Positions 1-6,147 of a DNA stretch of 7,967 nucleotides are shown here, piece by piece. This DNA comes from Desulfuromusa sp. Its GTDB lineage: Bacteria > Desulfobacterota > Desulfuromonadia > Desulfuromonadales > Geopsychrobacteraceae. Location of the stretch: assembly GCA_023145655.1 (NCBI GenBank), contig JAGLDI010000059.1, positions 1 to 7,967 of the forward strand. Direction: 5' to 3'. The translations under genes and the position numbers were made by a program. Position 1 is the stretch's first letter. Each line of letters starts with the position of its first letter. The notes below the pieces were generated by a model, which was given only the letters and a program-made list of their open reading frames with translations, was not told the DNA's origin and searched no databases.

Positions 1-183
1 CACATTTGTTTGTGCGGCGTAAAGTGCTACGCCTTCGCGCAAATGTTTGATTTCCTTGACCTAGCGAAAAATTGCTGGTTTTCGAATCAGAAACTTAAGC
101 TAGCTCCTGCTTACTCTTTTGTGGCACGACAAAAGAGTAAGGCGGCGATTGGGGCCGCAACCCTACGATCTTGTGGGTTTTGT
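1..183. repeat. multi-hairpin intergenic segment, probable dispersed repeat (left end off-window)
   Basis: No recognisable gene lies here. The stretch can fold into four successive hairpins: 9-15/37-43 enclosing 16-21/28-33 (GGCGTA/TACGCC); a perfect 13-bp hairpin at 110-141; 142-146/154-158 (GCGGC/GCCGC); and 159-166/173-179 (AACCC/GGGTT with one bulged T). Frame 1 is open from the window edge to a TAA at 184-186, and an ATG at 43 would give a 47-residue peptide ending in a Cys-Gly-Phe-Cys tail. No Shine-Dalgarno sequence precedes that ATG and I recognise no protein. Dense hairpins plus chance-open frames are typical of dispersed intergenic repeats in Desulfuromonadales-type genomes; that assignment is inference from general appearance. 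The alternative is the 3' end and terminator region of a gene lying to the left, or a structured RNA. Confidence 0.45.
110..141. repeat. perfect 13-bp inverted repeat (hairpin)
   Basis: Arms CTTACTCTTTTGT (110-122) and ACAAAAGAGTAAG (129-141) are exactly complementary around a 6-nt loop, GGCACG. No T-run follows on either strand, so this is not a standard intrinsic terminator. It is the strongest single hairpin in the left intergenic region and is probably the core of the repeat-like segment around it. Confidence 0.8.
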
Positions 184-184
184 T

Positions 185-244
185 AATAAGTATTCGGGGT
201 GGATACATAACAATGTATATGCTCTCCCTGAATACCTCCTTATT
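185..244. repeat. nested imperfect inverted repeat upstream of queG
   Basis: Three complementary blocks nest symmetrically: AATAAG (185-190) with CTTATT (239-244); TATTCGGGG (191-199) with CCCTGAATA (226-234), which pairs with one G-T wobble; and ATACAT (203-208) with ATGTAT (213-218) around a 4-nt loop. A 4-nt bulge (235-238) interrupts the right arm. It could be a folded 5' leader of the queG transcript, a weak terminator for whatever lies to the left, or a small MITE-like insertion. It does not match the preQ1 riboswitch consensus as I know it. A direct repeat ATACATAACA (203-212 and 246-255) partly overlaps it. Confidence 0.5.
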
Positions 245-300
245 TATACATAACACCATTCGATTTTGTCTCTTTAACAATTATCAGTAATTGGCACAAA

Positions 301-1329
301 ATGGATTTGAGCAATTTTAGTGCATGGCTGGCGGAAGCTGCCCGGGAAATCGGAGCCCATTCGGCTGCGTGTATCCGGATGGATAACCCGATTCTGCGGC
401 AGCGTATTGAGGGAAATAGTACGCAGGTCGCCAACTGGTTGAAGTTGGGGATGCATGGTGAGATGGACTATCTTGAACGGATGGTGCCTGAAAAATCAAA
501 TCCGTGGCAAACTTTCCCCTTTGCCAGATCGGTCATTGTTCTTACCTTTACCAATCGCTGGGGAGATATAGCAGCGACGCACCCATTCCCGGTGCCAGCC
601 AACGACGCGCTGCTCGGCTATATTTCAGCTTATGCCAGGGGGGCTGACTACCACCGGACCGGGCAGACCATCCTTTCTAAATTATCGGTACTGCTTGGTG
701 AAAATATCCATACTGAAGCGACTGTTGATACCGCAGCCGTCTATGAACGCCTGTTTGCCGCCGTTGGCGGTCTTGGTATGATGGGGGACAATAATCTTTT
801 GCGGGTGTCTGATTCGGGGAATAGCCGGATTTTCATCGGTTGCCTTTTTGTTGATAGTGAGTTGCCCGAAGTTATTTTTGATCCCCAGATATCGGTCACT
901 TGTGAATCTTGTAGTGCTTGTCTGAAAAATTGCCCGACGGGAGCAATCCAACCAGATCAACCGATCGACGCACGGAAGTGCATCAGCTATTTAACCATTG
1001 AAAAACGGGGAACTCTTTCTCGTGAGGAAGGCAAGTCGATTGGAAGTTGGTTGTTTGGCTGTGATGACTGTACCATGGTTTGTCCGCCACGAGTTAAGGT
1101 CGATATGCGTATTCCGATTGATCTTGAATGGTTGTTCAAGGTTCCTGCATCTGAAATCCGCAGCACCATCAAAGGTAATGCCACCGCCTATGCCGGGGTA
1201 ACCCAATTGCGCAAAAATGCTGTGGTTGTGCTGAAAAACATGCAAACACTGCGTGCCCAGGATTTGCTGCAATGGGTGGATGAAAACAGTGGGAGTGAGT
1301 TGATTCGACGGCAGATTGGTTCATGGTAA
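301..1329 (+). CDS. queG: epoxyqueuosine reductase family protein (QueG-like, double [4Fe-4S])
   Basis: QueG is a cytoplasmic cobalamin- and Fe-S-dependent enzyme that reduces epoxyqueuosine to queuosine at the wobble position of certain tRNAs. The 342-residue product has the family layout: an N-terminal DUF1730-type region, YARGADYH (111-118), Asp143 in a D-x-x-x-x-x-E-R block, and two ferredoxin-like clusters. All eight cluster cysteines are present: 201, 204, 207 and 211 (CxxCxxCxxxCP), 227 (RKCISYLTIE), then 254, 257 and 261 (FGCDDCxxxCP). The tail block with LRKNAVVVLKN (303-313) also fits. Residues 157-165 read GLGMMGDNN where I recall GLGWxGKN in typical QueG, so Trp and Lys are replaced; a divergent paralogue with another substrate is possible. 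ATG 301 fits the family N-terminus but has no visible Shine-Dalgarno, and no other in-frame start lies close upstream. It stands alone and converges on rarA with 43 bp between the stop codons. Confidence 0.75.
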   Translation: MDLSNFSAWLAEAAREIGAHSAACIRMDNPILRQRIEGNSTQVANWLKLGMHGEMDYLERMVPEKSNPWQTFPFARSVIVLTFTNRWGDIAATHPFPVPANDALLGYISAYARGADYHRTGQTILSKLSVLLGENIHTEATVDTAAVYERLFAAVGGLGMMGDNNLLRVSDSGNSRIFIGCLFVDSELPEVIFDPQISVTCESCSACLKNCPTGAIQPDQPIDARKCISYLTIEKRGTLSREEGKSIGSWLFGCDDCTMVCPPRVKVDMRIPIDLEWLFKVPASEIRSTIKGNATAYAGVTQLRKNAVVVLKNMQTLRAQDLLQWVDENSGSELIRRQIGSW

Positions 1330-1372
1330 ACAATCAAAAATGCTTCATAAATAACGGGCTTTGTCACGTTGA

Positions 1373-2695
1373 TCAGCTTTTTTCCTGTGTTCCCTTGATT
1401 CTCCCACCCCGCAGTCGATCCATCCTTTCAGTGATTATCTTTTCATAGCCGCGATCAGTCGGTCGGTAAAAACAAATCTGGCTGATTTGATCGGGCAGGT
1501 GGGTCTGCTCAGCAAATCCATCCTGATAATTGTGGGCATATTTATATCCTTTGCCATAGTCGAGCTGTTTCAGCAGTTTTGTCGGTGCGTTGCGAATATG
1601 TTTGGGAACCGGCAGTGCTCCTGATTTTCGAACCTCAGCCAGTGCTTCATCAATGCCAAGATAGCTGGCATTGCTTTTGGGTGCTGTTGCCAGATAGGTG
1701 ACCCCCTGGGCCAGATTAATCCGCGCTTCGGGTAGACCGACAAAATGGACGGCCTGCTGAACTGCCAGGGCAATCTGCAATGCGCGGGGATCGGCATTGC
1801 CAATATCTTCTGAGGCAAAAATCACCATCCGGCGAACAATGAACAGCGGATCTTCTCCCGCCTCAAGCATCCTTGCCATCCAGTAGATTGCACCATCAGG
1901 ATCTGAACCGCGCATACTTTTAATAAAAGCAGAGATGACATTGTAATGTTCCTCGCCCCCTTTATCGTACAAAAGAGCTTTCTTCTGCAGTGCTTCAAGG
2001 GCGGTTTCGTGTGAAACGGTATTGTTTTGTGCTGCCGCTGCAGAAACTTCGAGGGCACCGAGGGCAATCCGGGCATCACCACCGGACTGTTCGGCAAAGA
2101 AATCGAGAGCGGCTTCATCAATCTGCAGTTCCGGGCGGTTTAATCCCTGCTGTGCTGAGATGGCGCGGTGGAGGAGAATCTTTAGATCTTCAGCGGCGAG
2201 AGATTCGAGGACAAAAACCCGTGAGCGTGACAGGAGCGCTGAGTTGACCTCAAAACTGGGATTTTCAGTGGTTGCTCCAATCAGCGTGAGCTCTCCCTTT
2301 TCGACCGAGGGGAGAAACGCATCCTGCTGTGCTTTGTTGAAACGGTGAATTTCATCGACAAACAGCAGGGTTTTACGCCCATGGTAGGCACGTTGTTGTT
2401 TTGCCTCGGCAACAATTTCCCGGACTTCTTTGATACTGCCGAGAACGGCTGAAAAAAATACAAAGCGGCTTTTGGTGTGGTTGGCAATGACCCGGCCGAG
2501 GGTGGTTTTTCCAGTACCTGGCGGTCCCCAGAAGATAATTGATGAGAGCTGGTCACTCTCAATCAGTTGGCGTAACAACTTTCCTGAGCCAAGAAGATGT
2601 TGCTGCCCCACAACGTCATTAAGTTTTTGCGGTCGCATCCGTTCTGCCAACGGGGTATTGTCATTATTCTGAGCTGTTTGTTCAAACAGGTCCAT
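1373..2695 (-). CDS. rarA: replication-associated recombination protein A (AAA+ ATPase, RarA/MgsA)
   Basis: RarA is an AAA+ ATPase related to clamp loaders that acts at stalled replication forks and binds SSB. The 440-residue product (E. coli RarA is about 447) is complete: Walker A GPPGTGKT (57-64), Walker B with DEIHRFNKAQQDAFLP (114-129), sensor 1 region GATTENPSFE (140-149), arginine-finger region LLSRSRV (154-160), sensor 2 GGDAR (205-209), and the C-terminal tetramerisation/MgsA region starting at about 245 with RGSDPDGAIYW (262-272), ASEDIGNADPRA (294-305) and HIRNAPTKL (366-374). I chose ATG 2695 because GGAG lies 5 nt upstream and the N-terminus then matches the family (PLAxRMRP at 15-22). 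The longer frame from 2737 adds 14 residues with no homology. Transcribed leftward, divergent from nadK. No stable terminator was found in the short gap to queG. Confidence 0.95.
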   Translation of the reverse strand: MDLFEQTAQNNDNTPLAERMRPQKLNDVVGQQHLLGSGKLLRQLIESDQLSSIIFWGPPGTGKTTLGRVIANHTKSRFVFFSAVLGSIKEVREIVAEAKQQRAYHGRKTLLFVDEIHRFNKAQQDAFLPSVEKGELTLIGATTENPSFEVNSALLSRSRVFVLESLAAEDLKILLHRAISAQQGLNRPELQIDEAALDFFAEQSGGDARIALGALEVSAAAAQNNTVSHETALEALQKKALLYDKGGEEHYNVISAFIKSMRGSDPDGAIYWMARMLEAGEDPLFIVRRMVIFASEDIGNADPRALQIALAVQQAVHFVGLPEARINLAQGVTYLATAPKSNASYLGIDEALAEVRKSGALPVPKHIRNAPTKLLKQLDYGKGYKYAHNYQDGFAEQTHLPDQISQICFYRPTDRGYEKIITERMDRLRGGRIKGTQEKS

Positions 2696-2864
2696 ATTGT
2701 CTCCAGATAAAATCAGGTCAACAATGTAACATGCCATTTGTCTTCACAACAACTGTATGAGATAGACTTTAGTTGCTATTTTATGATAATTGTCAGCCAC
2801 TGTTTACCCAACCTGCAGTATCTGTATCACGAACTGCATTCATACCCCTATAATTGGTGAGCCG
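2696..2864. promoter_or_regulatory. divergent rarA/nadK control region
   Basis: This 169-bp gap must hold promoters for both flanking genes. A -10-like TATGAT lies at 2782-2787 on the plus strand but has no good -35 partner. Overlapping it is a near-palindrome, TGATAATTGTCA (2784-2795), symmetrical except for one T/G pair; the 10-mer TGATAATTGT recurs elsewhere in the window. CAACT (2750-2754) and AGTTG (2771-2775) form a short dyad beside it. I could not fix either transcription start, and no known regulator site (LexA, Fur) is matched convincingly. Confidence 0.4.
2701..2704 (-). promoter_or_regulatory. Shine-Dalgarno of rarA, decides the start
   Basis: On the minus strand GGAG is followed by ACAAT and then ATG (2695-2693), a near-ideal 5-nt spacing. 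The alternative ATG at 2737 has no comparable site, so the shorter protein is favoured. Confidence 0.8.
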
Positions 2865-3722
2865 ATGCTGAAAAAAGTTGGTATTTACGCAAAAACAAAT
2901 CATCCTGATGTAGAACAGATCGCCGCTACTATCTGTGCGCGCTTCAAACTGGAGCAGATTGAGGTTCTCCTTGAAGACAGCCTGGCTGAACAGATTGGAC
3001 AGGTGAATGGTCACGCAGGTGAGGAAATTCCAGAGCTGGTTGATCTGATCATCGTTCTTGGTGGAGACGGCACGCTGATCTCGGTGGCCCGTTTGATTGG
3101 GGGTCGGAGTGTACCCATTGTTGGAGTCAATCTGGGTCGGCTTGGCTTTCTGACCGAGGTGACCCGTGATGAGTTGCCGGAAATGCTGGAACGGTTGATA
3201 TCAGGCAATTATCAGGTCTCTGACCGGATGATGCTTGATGCCTCAATTTACCGGAATGATCAGGTGGTAGGTCAATTCACGGTACTCAATGACATTGTTA
3301 TTAATAAAGGGGCTTTGGCACGAATTATCGATATGGAGACATCTGTTGATGGTCGCCATTTGACCAGCTATAAAGCGGATGGGCTGATTATTTCGACCCC
3401 TACCGGTTCAACAGGCTATAATCTGGCTGCTGGTGGTCCGATCATCTATCCGGATATCAACAGTTTATTGATTACCCCCATCTGTCCCCATATGTTGACC
3501 AACCGACCGATTATGGTCTGGAGTCGATCGGTGATCGAGATTAAAGTCAATTTTGAAGATGATGTAGTTTTTTTCACCGCTGATGGCCAGGTCGGACGTA
3601 AGTTGCTGCCTGGCGATCGAGTGGAGGTGCGCCGTTCTGAAGCAAGAACCCGTTTGGTCAGCAGTCCCAGTAAAGATTATTTTGAAATATTAAGGACTAA
3701 ATTAAATTGGGGACAACGTTGA
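2865..3722 (+). CDS. nadK: NAD kinase
   Basis: NadK phosphorylates NAD to NADP with ATP or polyphosphate in the cytoplasm and is the only de novo source of NADP. The 285-residue product (E. coli NadK is 292) has the diagnostic GGDGT (66-70), with the catalytic Asp inside it, then GVNLGRLGFLTE (87-98), the LNDIVINKG block (141-149) that binds NAD ribose, and TPTGSTGYNLAAGGP (178-192). The C-terminus LRTKLNWGQR fits the tail of Geobacter-type NadK. I start it at ATG 2865, preceded by GGTGA (2856-2860) at 4 nt, which places the first beta strand (KKVGIYAK) at the N-terminus as in the family. A longer frame from TTG 2790 adds 25 residues with four cysteines and no family match. The downstream palindrome at 3760-3800 may end its transcript. 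Confidence 0.95.
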   Translation: MLKKVGIYAKTNHPDVEQIAATICARFKLEQIEVLLEDSLAEQIGQVNGHAGEEIPELVDLIIVLGGDGTLISVARLIGGRSVPIVGVNLGRLGFLTEVTRDELPEMLERLISGNYQVSDRMMLDASIYRNDQVVGQFTVLNDIVINKGALARIIDMETSVDGRHLTSYKADGLIISTPTGSTGYNLAAGGPIIYPDINSLLITPICPHMLTNRPIMVWSRSVIEIKVNFEDDVVFFTADGQVGRKLLPGDRVEVRRSEARTRLVSSPSKDYFEILRTKLNWGQR

Positions 3723-3759
3723 TGGCTTTGCAATCCTGCGACCTCGTTGGCTGTTAACC

Positions 3760-3800
3760 GGATTCAGGGGACACGTAACAGGTACGTGTCCCCTAAATCC
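3760..3800. repeat. REP-like palindrome between nadK and recN, possible terminator
   Basis: The left arm GGATTCAGGGGACACGTA (3760-3777) and the right arm at 3783-3800 pair over 18 positions with a single C/A mismatch at 3765/3795, around a 5-nt loop (ACAGG). The inner 12 bp are perfect. The TTCAGGGGACAC core resembles the palindromes that flank or are dispersed by REP-associated tyrosine transposases (RAYT, Y1/IS200-like family) in many proteobacteria; that link is from memory. The sequence after the stem is AT-rich (3801-3818) without a clean T-run, so termination of nadK is possible but not assured. No transposase gene is present in the window. Confidence 0.65.
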
Positions 3801-3829
3801 TCTATTTATTTAATTTTATGAGCGTGTCA

Positions 3830-3854
3830 ACCCTAGGGTGGTGATCGAAAAAAA
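3830..3854 (+). promoter_or_regulatory. recN ribosome-binding region with 10-bp dyad and A8 tract
   Basis: A perfect palindrome, ACCCTAGGGT (3830-3839), runs into the weak Shine-Dalgarno GGTGA (3840-3844), which is 10 nt from the ATG. The spacer ends in A7, and with the A of the ATG makes an A8 run (3848-3855). The dyad is placed where a bound protein or a paired RNA would block initiation, but no known operator is matched. Confidence 0.4.
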
Positions 3855-5564
3855 ATGCTGACAGATCTCATCATCAAAAATTTTGCCATTATTGAAAATC
3901 TGCATGTTACTTTCGGTTCTGGCTTTAATGTTTTAACCGGAGAAACAGGTGCCGGCAAGTCGATCATTATCGATGCGGTCAACCTGCTGCTCGGTGGCCG
4001 GGCCCGTGGAGAAATTATCCGTACCGGGGAGGAAGAGGCTTCTGTAGAAGCAGTTTTTGACCTTCGTAAAGATCATCTTGTGGGAAAAAAACTTATTGCC
4101 GCCGGGTTGAACAGTGGTGGTGAACTCCTGGTCCGGAGAATTGTTGCCCGTTCAGGTAAAAATCGGGTTTTTATCAACGACTCACCGGTTCTGTTAACCC
4201 AGTTACGTGAATTGATCAGTGGATTGGTTAATATTTATGGACAACATGAACATCAAAACCTGCAACGAATCGAAACCCATCTGAAATTATTGGACAGTTT
4301 TGCTGGGTCAGGAGAACTGCTGGCGGATTATCGTACGGTATTTTTATCCTATCAACAGTTACAAAAAGAGTTGAATCAGTTAAATCTAGAAGAGCGTGAG
4401 CGCCAGCAACGTCTCGATATGCTTGCCTTTCAGCAGCAGGAGATCGTTAACGCTAATTTAACCCCCGGTGAAGATGATGAGTTGGAGAGAGAACGTTCCA
4501 TTCTGCAACATGCTGAAAAATTGACGGCGGTCACGGTGGGTGGTTATGAAGACCTCTATGCTGGAGAGGATGCTATCTGTGGAAAAATTGCCACTGTCGC
4601 ATCACAGCTTGTGTCTCTGCAGGCGATTGATCCGCACTTGGGCTCTTTAGTGAAACCCCTTCAAGATTACCTCTATGGTCTGGAAGATATTGCGGCAGAG
4701 TTGCGAAGTTATGCCGACAATCTGGATTTTGAGCCGCAACGGCAGCAGCAGGTTGAGGATCGACTGGCTTTGCTTGCCAATCTGAAGGGTAAATATGCTC
4801 CGACCATTGCTGAATTGATAGAATACCTGGAGCGGATTACCGCTGAACACAATGATCTCAGCCATATTGAAGGTCGGCGGGATCAGCTGCGGGGACAGTT
4901 ACAAAGGCAACATGAATTGCTTCTTGATGCGGGAAAACAATTGAGCAACCAACGCGAAAAAGGGGCAATCAAGCTGGCAAAGGTAATGAAACAAGAGCTT
5001 GCAGAGTTGGCAATGGGAAAAGCTGATTTTGCGATTCACTTTATCCCATTAGTGGAACCCTCTGCTGACGGGTTGGAAAGTGGGGAATTTTATCTGTCTG
5101 CCAACCCGGGTGAAGTGGCGCAGCCGTTAGCCAAAATTGCTTCAGGGGGGGAGCTGTCACGCATCATGCTGGCTCTGAAGCGCAGTGTTCCTACCGGGGA
5201 TGGAGTGGAAACTTTGATTTTTGATGAAGTTGATGCCGGGATTGGTGGGGAAGCAGCAACCGCCGTTGGCGAAAAAATCAGTCGTCTGGGGATATCTCTA
5301 CAGGTTCTTTGCGTGACTCATTTACCACAAGTCGCCGCATTTGCTGATTGGCACTATCTGGTTGTCAAAGAAGCAGCTCACGGACGGACGGTTACCAAAC
5401 TGAATTTATTGAATTCAGAAACAAGGGTCGCCGAAATGGCCAGAATGCTTGGTGGTTCCCATATCGGAGAAAAAACTTTGGTTCATGCCCATGAATTGAT
5501 TGAAAGCTCCAGGGCAGTTGTGGCAAATGAGTTCACTCAATTGATCGATACGGAGATAGTATGA
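3855..5564 (+). CDS. recN: DNA repair protein RecN (SMC-like ATPase)
   Basis: RecN is an SMC-like ATPase recruited to double-strand breaks, where it works with RecA. The 569-residue product has normal family length. Its N-terminal head carries Walker A GETGAGKS (29-36) and the conserved YGQHEHQNL (128-136). Residues about 155-370 are charged, Gln-rich coiled coil, shorter than in true SMC proteins. The C-terminal head has the ABC signature ASGGELSRIMLALK (429-442), Walker B TLIFDEVDAGIGG (453-465), the VTHLPQVAAFAD switch (487-498) and RMLGG (530-534). The start fits the family N-terminus (LTDLIIKNFAIIE). The signature motif is encoded across a G7 run (5145-5151). RecN is SOS-controlled in several bacteria, but I see no convincing LexA site upstream here. 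Its stop overlaps the argA start (ATGA at 5561-5564). Confidence 0.96.
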   Translation: MLTDLIIKNFAIIENLHVTFGSGFNVLTGETGAGKSIIIDAVNLLLGGRARGEIIRTGEEEASVEAVFDLRKDHLVGKKLIAAGLNSGGELLVRRIVARSGKNRVFINDSPVLLTQLRELISGLVNIYGQHEHQNLQRIETHLKLLDSFAGSGELLADYRTVFLSYQQLQKELNQLNLEERERQQRLDMLAFQQQEIVNANLTPGEDDELERERSILQHAEKLTAVTVGGYEDLYAGEDAICGKIATVASQLVSLQAIDPHLGSLVKPLQDYLYGLEDIAAELRSYADNLDFEPQRQQQVEDRLALLANLKGKYAPTIAELIEYLERITAEHNDLSHIEGRRDQLRGQLQRQHELLLDAGKQLSNQREKGAIKLAKVMKQELAELAMGKADFAIHFIPLVEPSADGLESGEFYLSANPGEVAQPLAKIASGGELSRIMLALKRSVPTGDGVETLIFDEVDAGIGGEAATAVGEKISRLGISLQVLCVTHLPQVAAFADWHYLVVKEAAHGRTVTKLNLLNSETRVAEMARMLGGSHIGEKTLVHAHELIESSRAVVANEFTQLIDTEIV

Positions 5565-6016
5565 TTCGCCATGCACGTCTGACCGATGCTCGGGCAATCC
5601 ATAAATTGTTACTTGATTATGCTCAGGAGGGTCAATTGTTGGGACGCTCTCTTGCCGATATTTACGCTTCTATTCGTGATTTTTATGTTTATGAAGAGGA
5701 TGGTGAGGTTATCGGAATCGGGGCATTGGCAATTTGCTGGGAGAATTTGGCTGAAGTTCGCTCGCTCGCTGTTGCTGCTGGGCAGCAAGGTAAGGGGATT
5801 GGCCGTAAAATTGTTGAGATGTGCCTTCAGGAAGCAACTCAGCTTGGGTTGAGACGAGTATTTGCGTTGACTTATCAGCCAGAGTTTTTTAAATCACTGG
5901 GTTTTTTTGATATAGAAAAATCTGAGTTGCCACAGAAAATTTGGAAAGATTGCATTAATTGTGTAAAATTCCCGGATTGTGACGAATTGGCGTTGGCAAT
6001 TAATTTGTTGGAATGA
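5561..6016 (+). CDS. argA: short-form N-acetylglutamate synthase (GNAT family)
   Basis: This 151-residue GNAT protein looks like the short, kinase-less N-acetylglutamate synthase that starts arginine biosynthesis by acetylating glutamate with acetyl-CoA (the type known from Mycobacterium Rv2747 and common in Geobacter relatives). Visible features: the acetyl-CoA loop VRSLAVAAGQQGKGIG (66-81) with the Q/R-x-x-G-x-G/A pattern, a second core block ALTYQPEFFKSLGF (102-115), and a C-terminal block with Cys131, Cys134 and Cys140 in DCINCVKFPDCDE (130-142). Translation is probably coupled to recN: the genes share ATGA, and GGAG sits 5 nt before the ATG inside the recN end. The GNAT fold is certain; substrate identity rests on the resemblance of the N-terminal MIRxA, YQPEFF and KIWxDC blocks to annotated members recalled from memory. 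Confidence 0.8.
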   Translation: MIRHARLTDARAIHKLLLDYAQEGQLLGRSLADIYASIRDFYVYEEDGEVIGIGALAICWENLAEVRSLAVAAGQQGKGIGRKIVEMCLQEATQLGLRRVFALTYQPEFFKSLGFFDIEKSELPQKIWKDCINCVKFPDCDELALAINLLE

Positions 6017-6147
6017 ATTTAAAACTATGTTATTAATAGAAAATAATAATACCTGTGCGAGCTTAATTTGTATGCAGATTGAACTTCAAGTGAGGTTTTC
6101 AATCGGTGCCATAGAACCTTATCCAGAACCATCCTTTTGGGGTTATT

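Noticed and set aside
95..280. 61-residue minus-strand frame in the left intergenic region
   Set aside because: It reads through the hairpin-rich repeat segment; no ribosome site or family resemblance.
185..300. preQ1 riboswitch before queG
   Set aside because: The inverted repeat lacks the C-rich loop and A-rich tail expected of preQ1-I, and no preQ1-II-like pattern was seen.
2696..2737. 14-residue N-terminal extension of RarA
   Set aside because: ATG 2695 has GGAG at 5 nt and matches the family start; the extension has neither.
2790..2864. 25-residue N-terminal extension of NadK from TTG 2790 with four cysteines
   Set aside because: The family starts at the KKVGIYAK strand; ATG 2865 is better placed and has a GGTGA site.
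3706..3720. GGGGACAACGTT at the end of nadK as a second half-copy of the REP-like palindrome
   Set aside because: These bases encode the conserved W-G-x-R tail of NadK, so the likeness to GGGGACACGT is probably coincidence.
3723..3854. LexA/SOS box upstream of recN
   Set aside because: No CTGT-N8-ACAG, GAAC-N4-GTTC or GGTT...ACC type arrangement with correct spacing; CTGT and ACAG occur but are about 23 nt apart.
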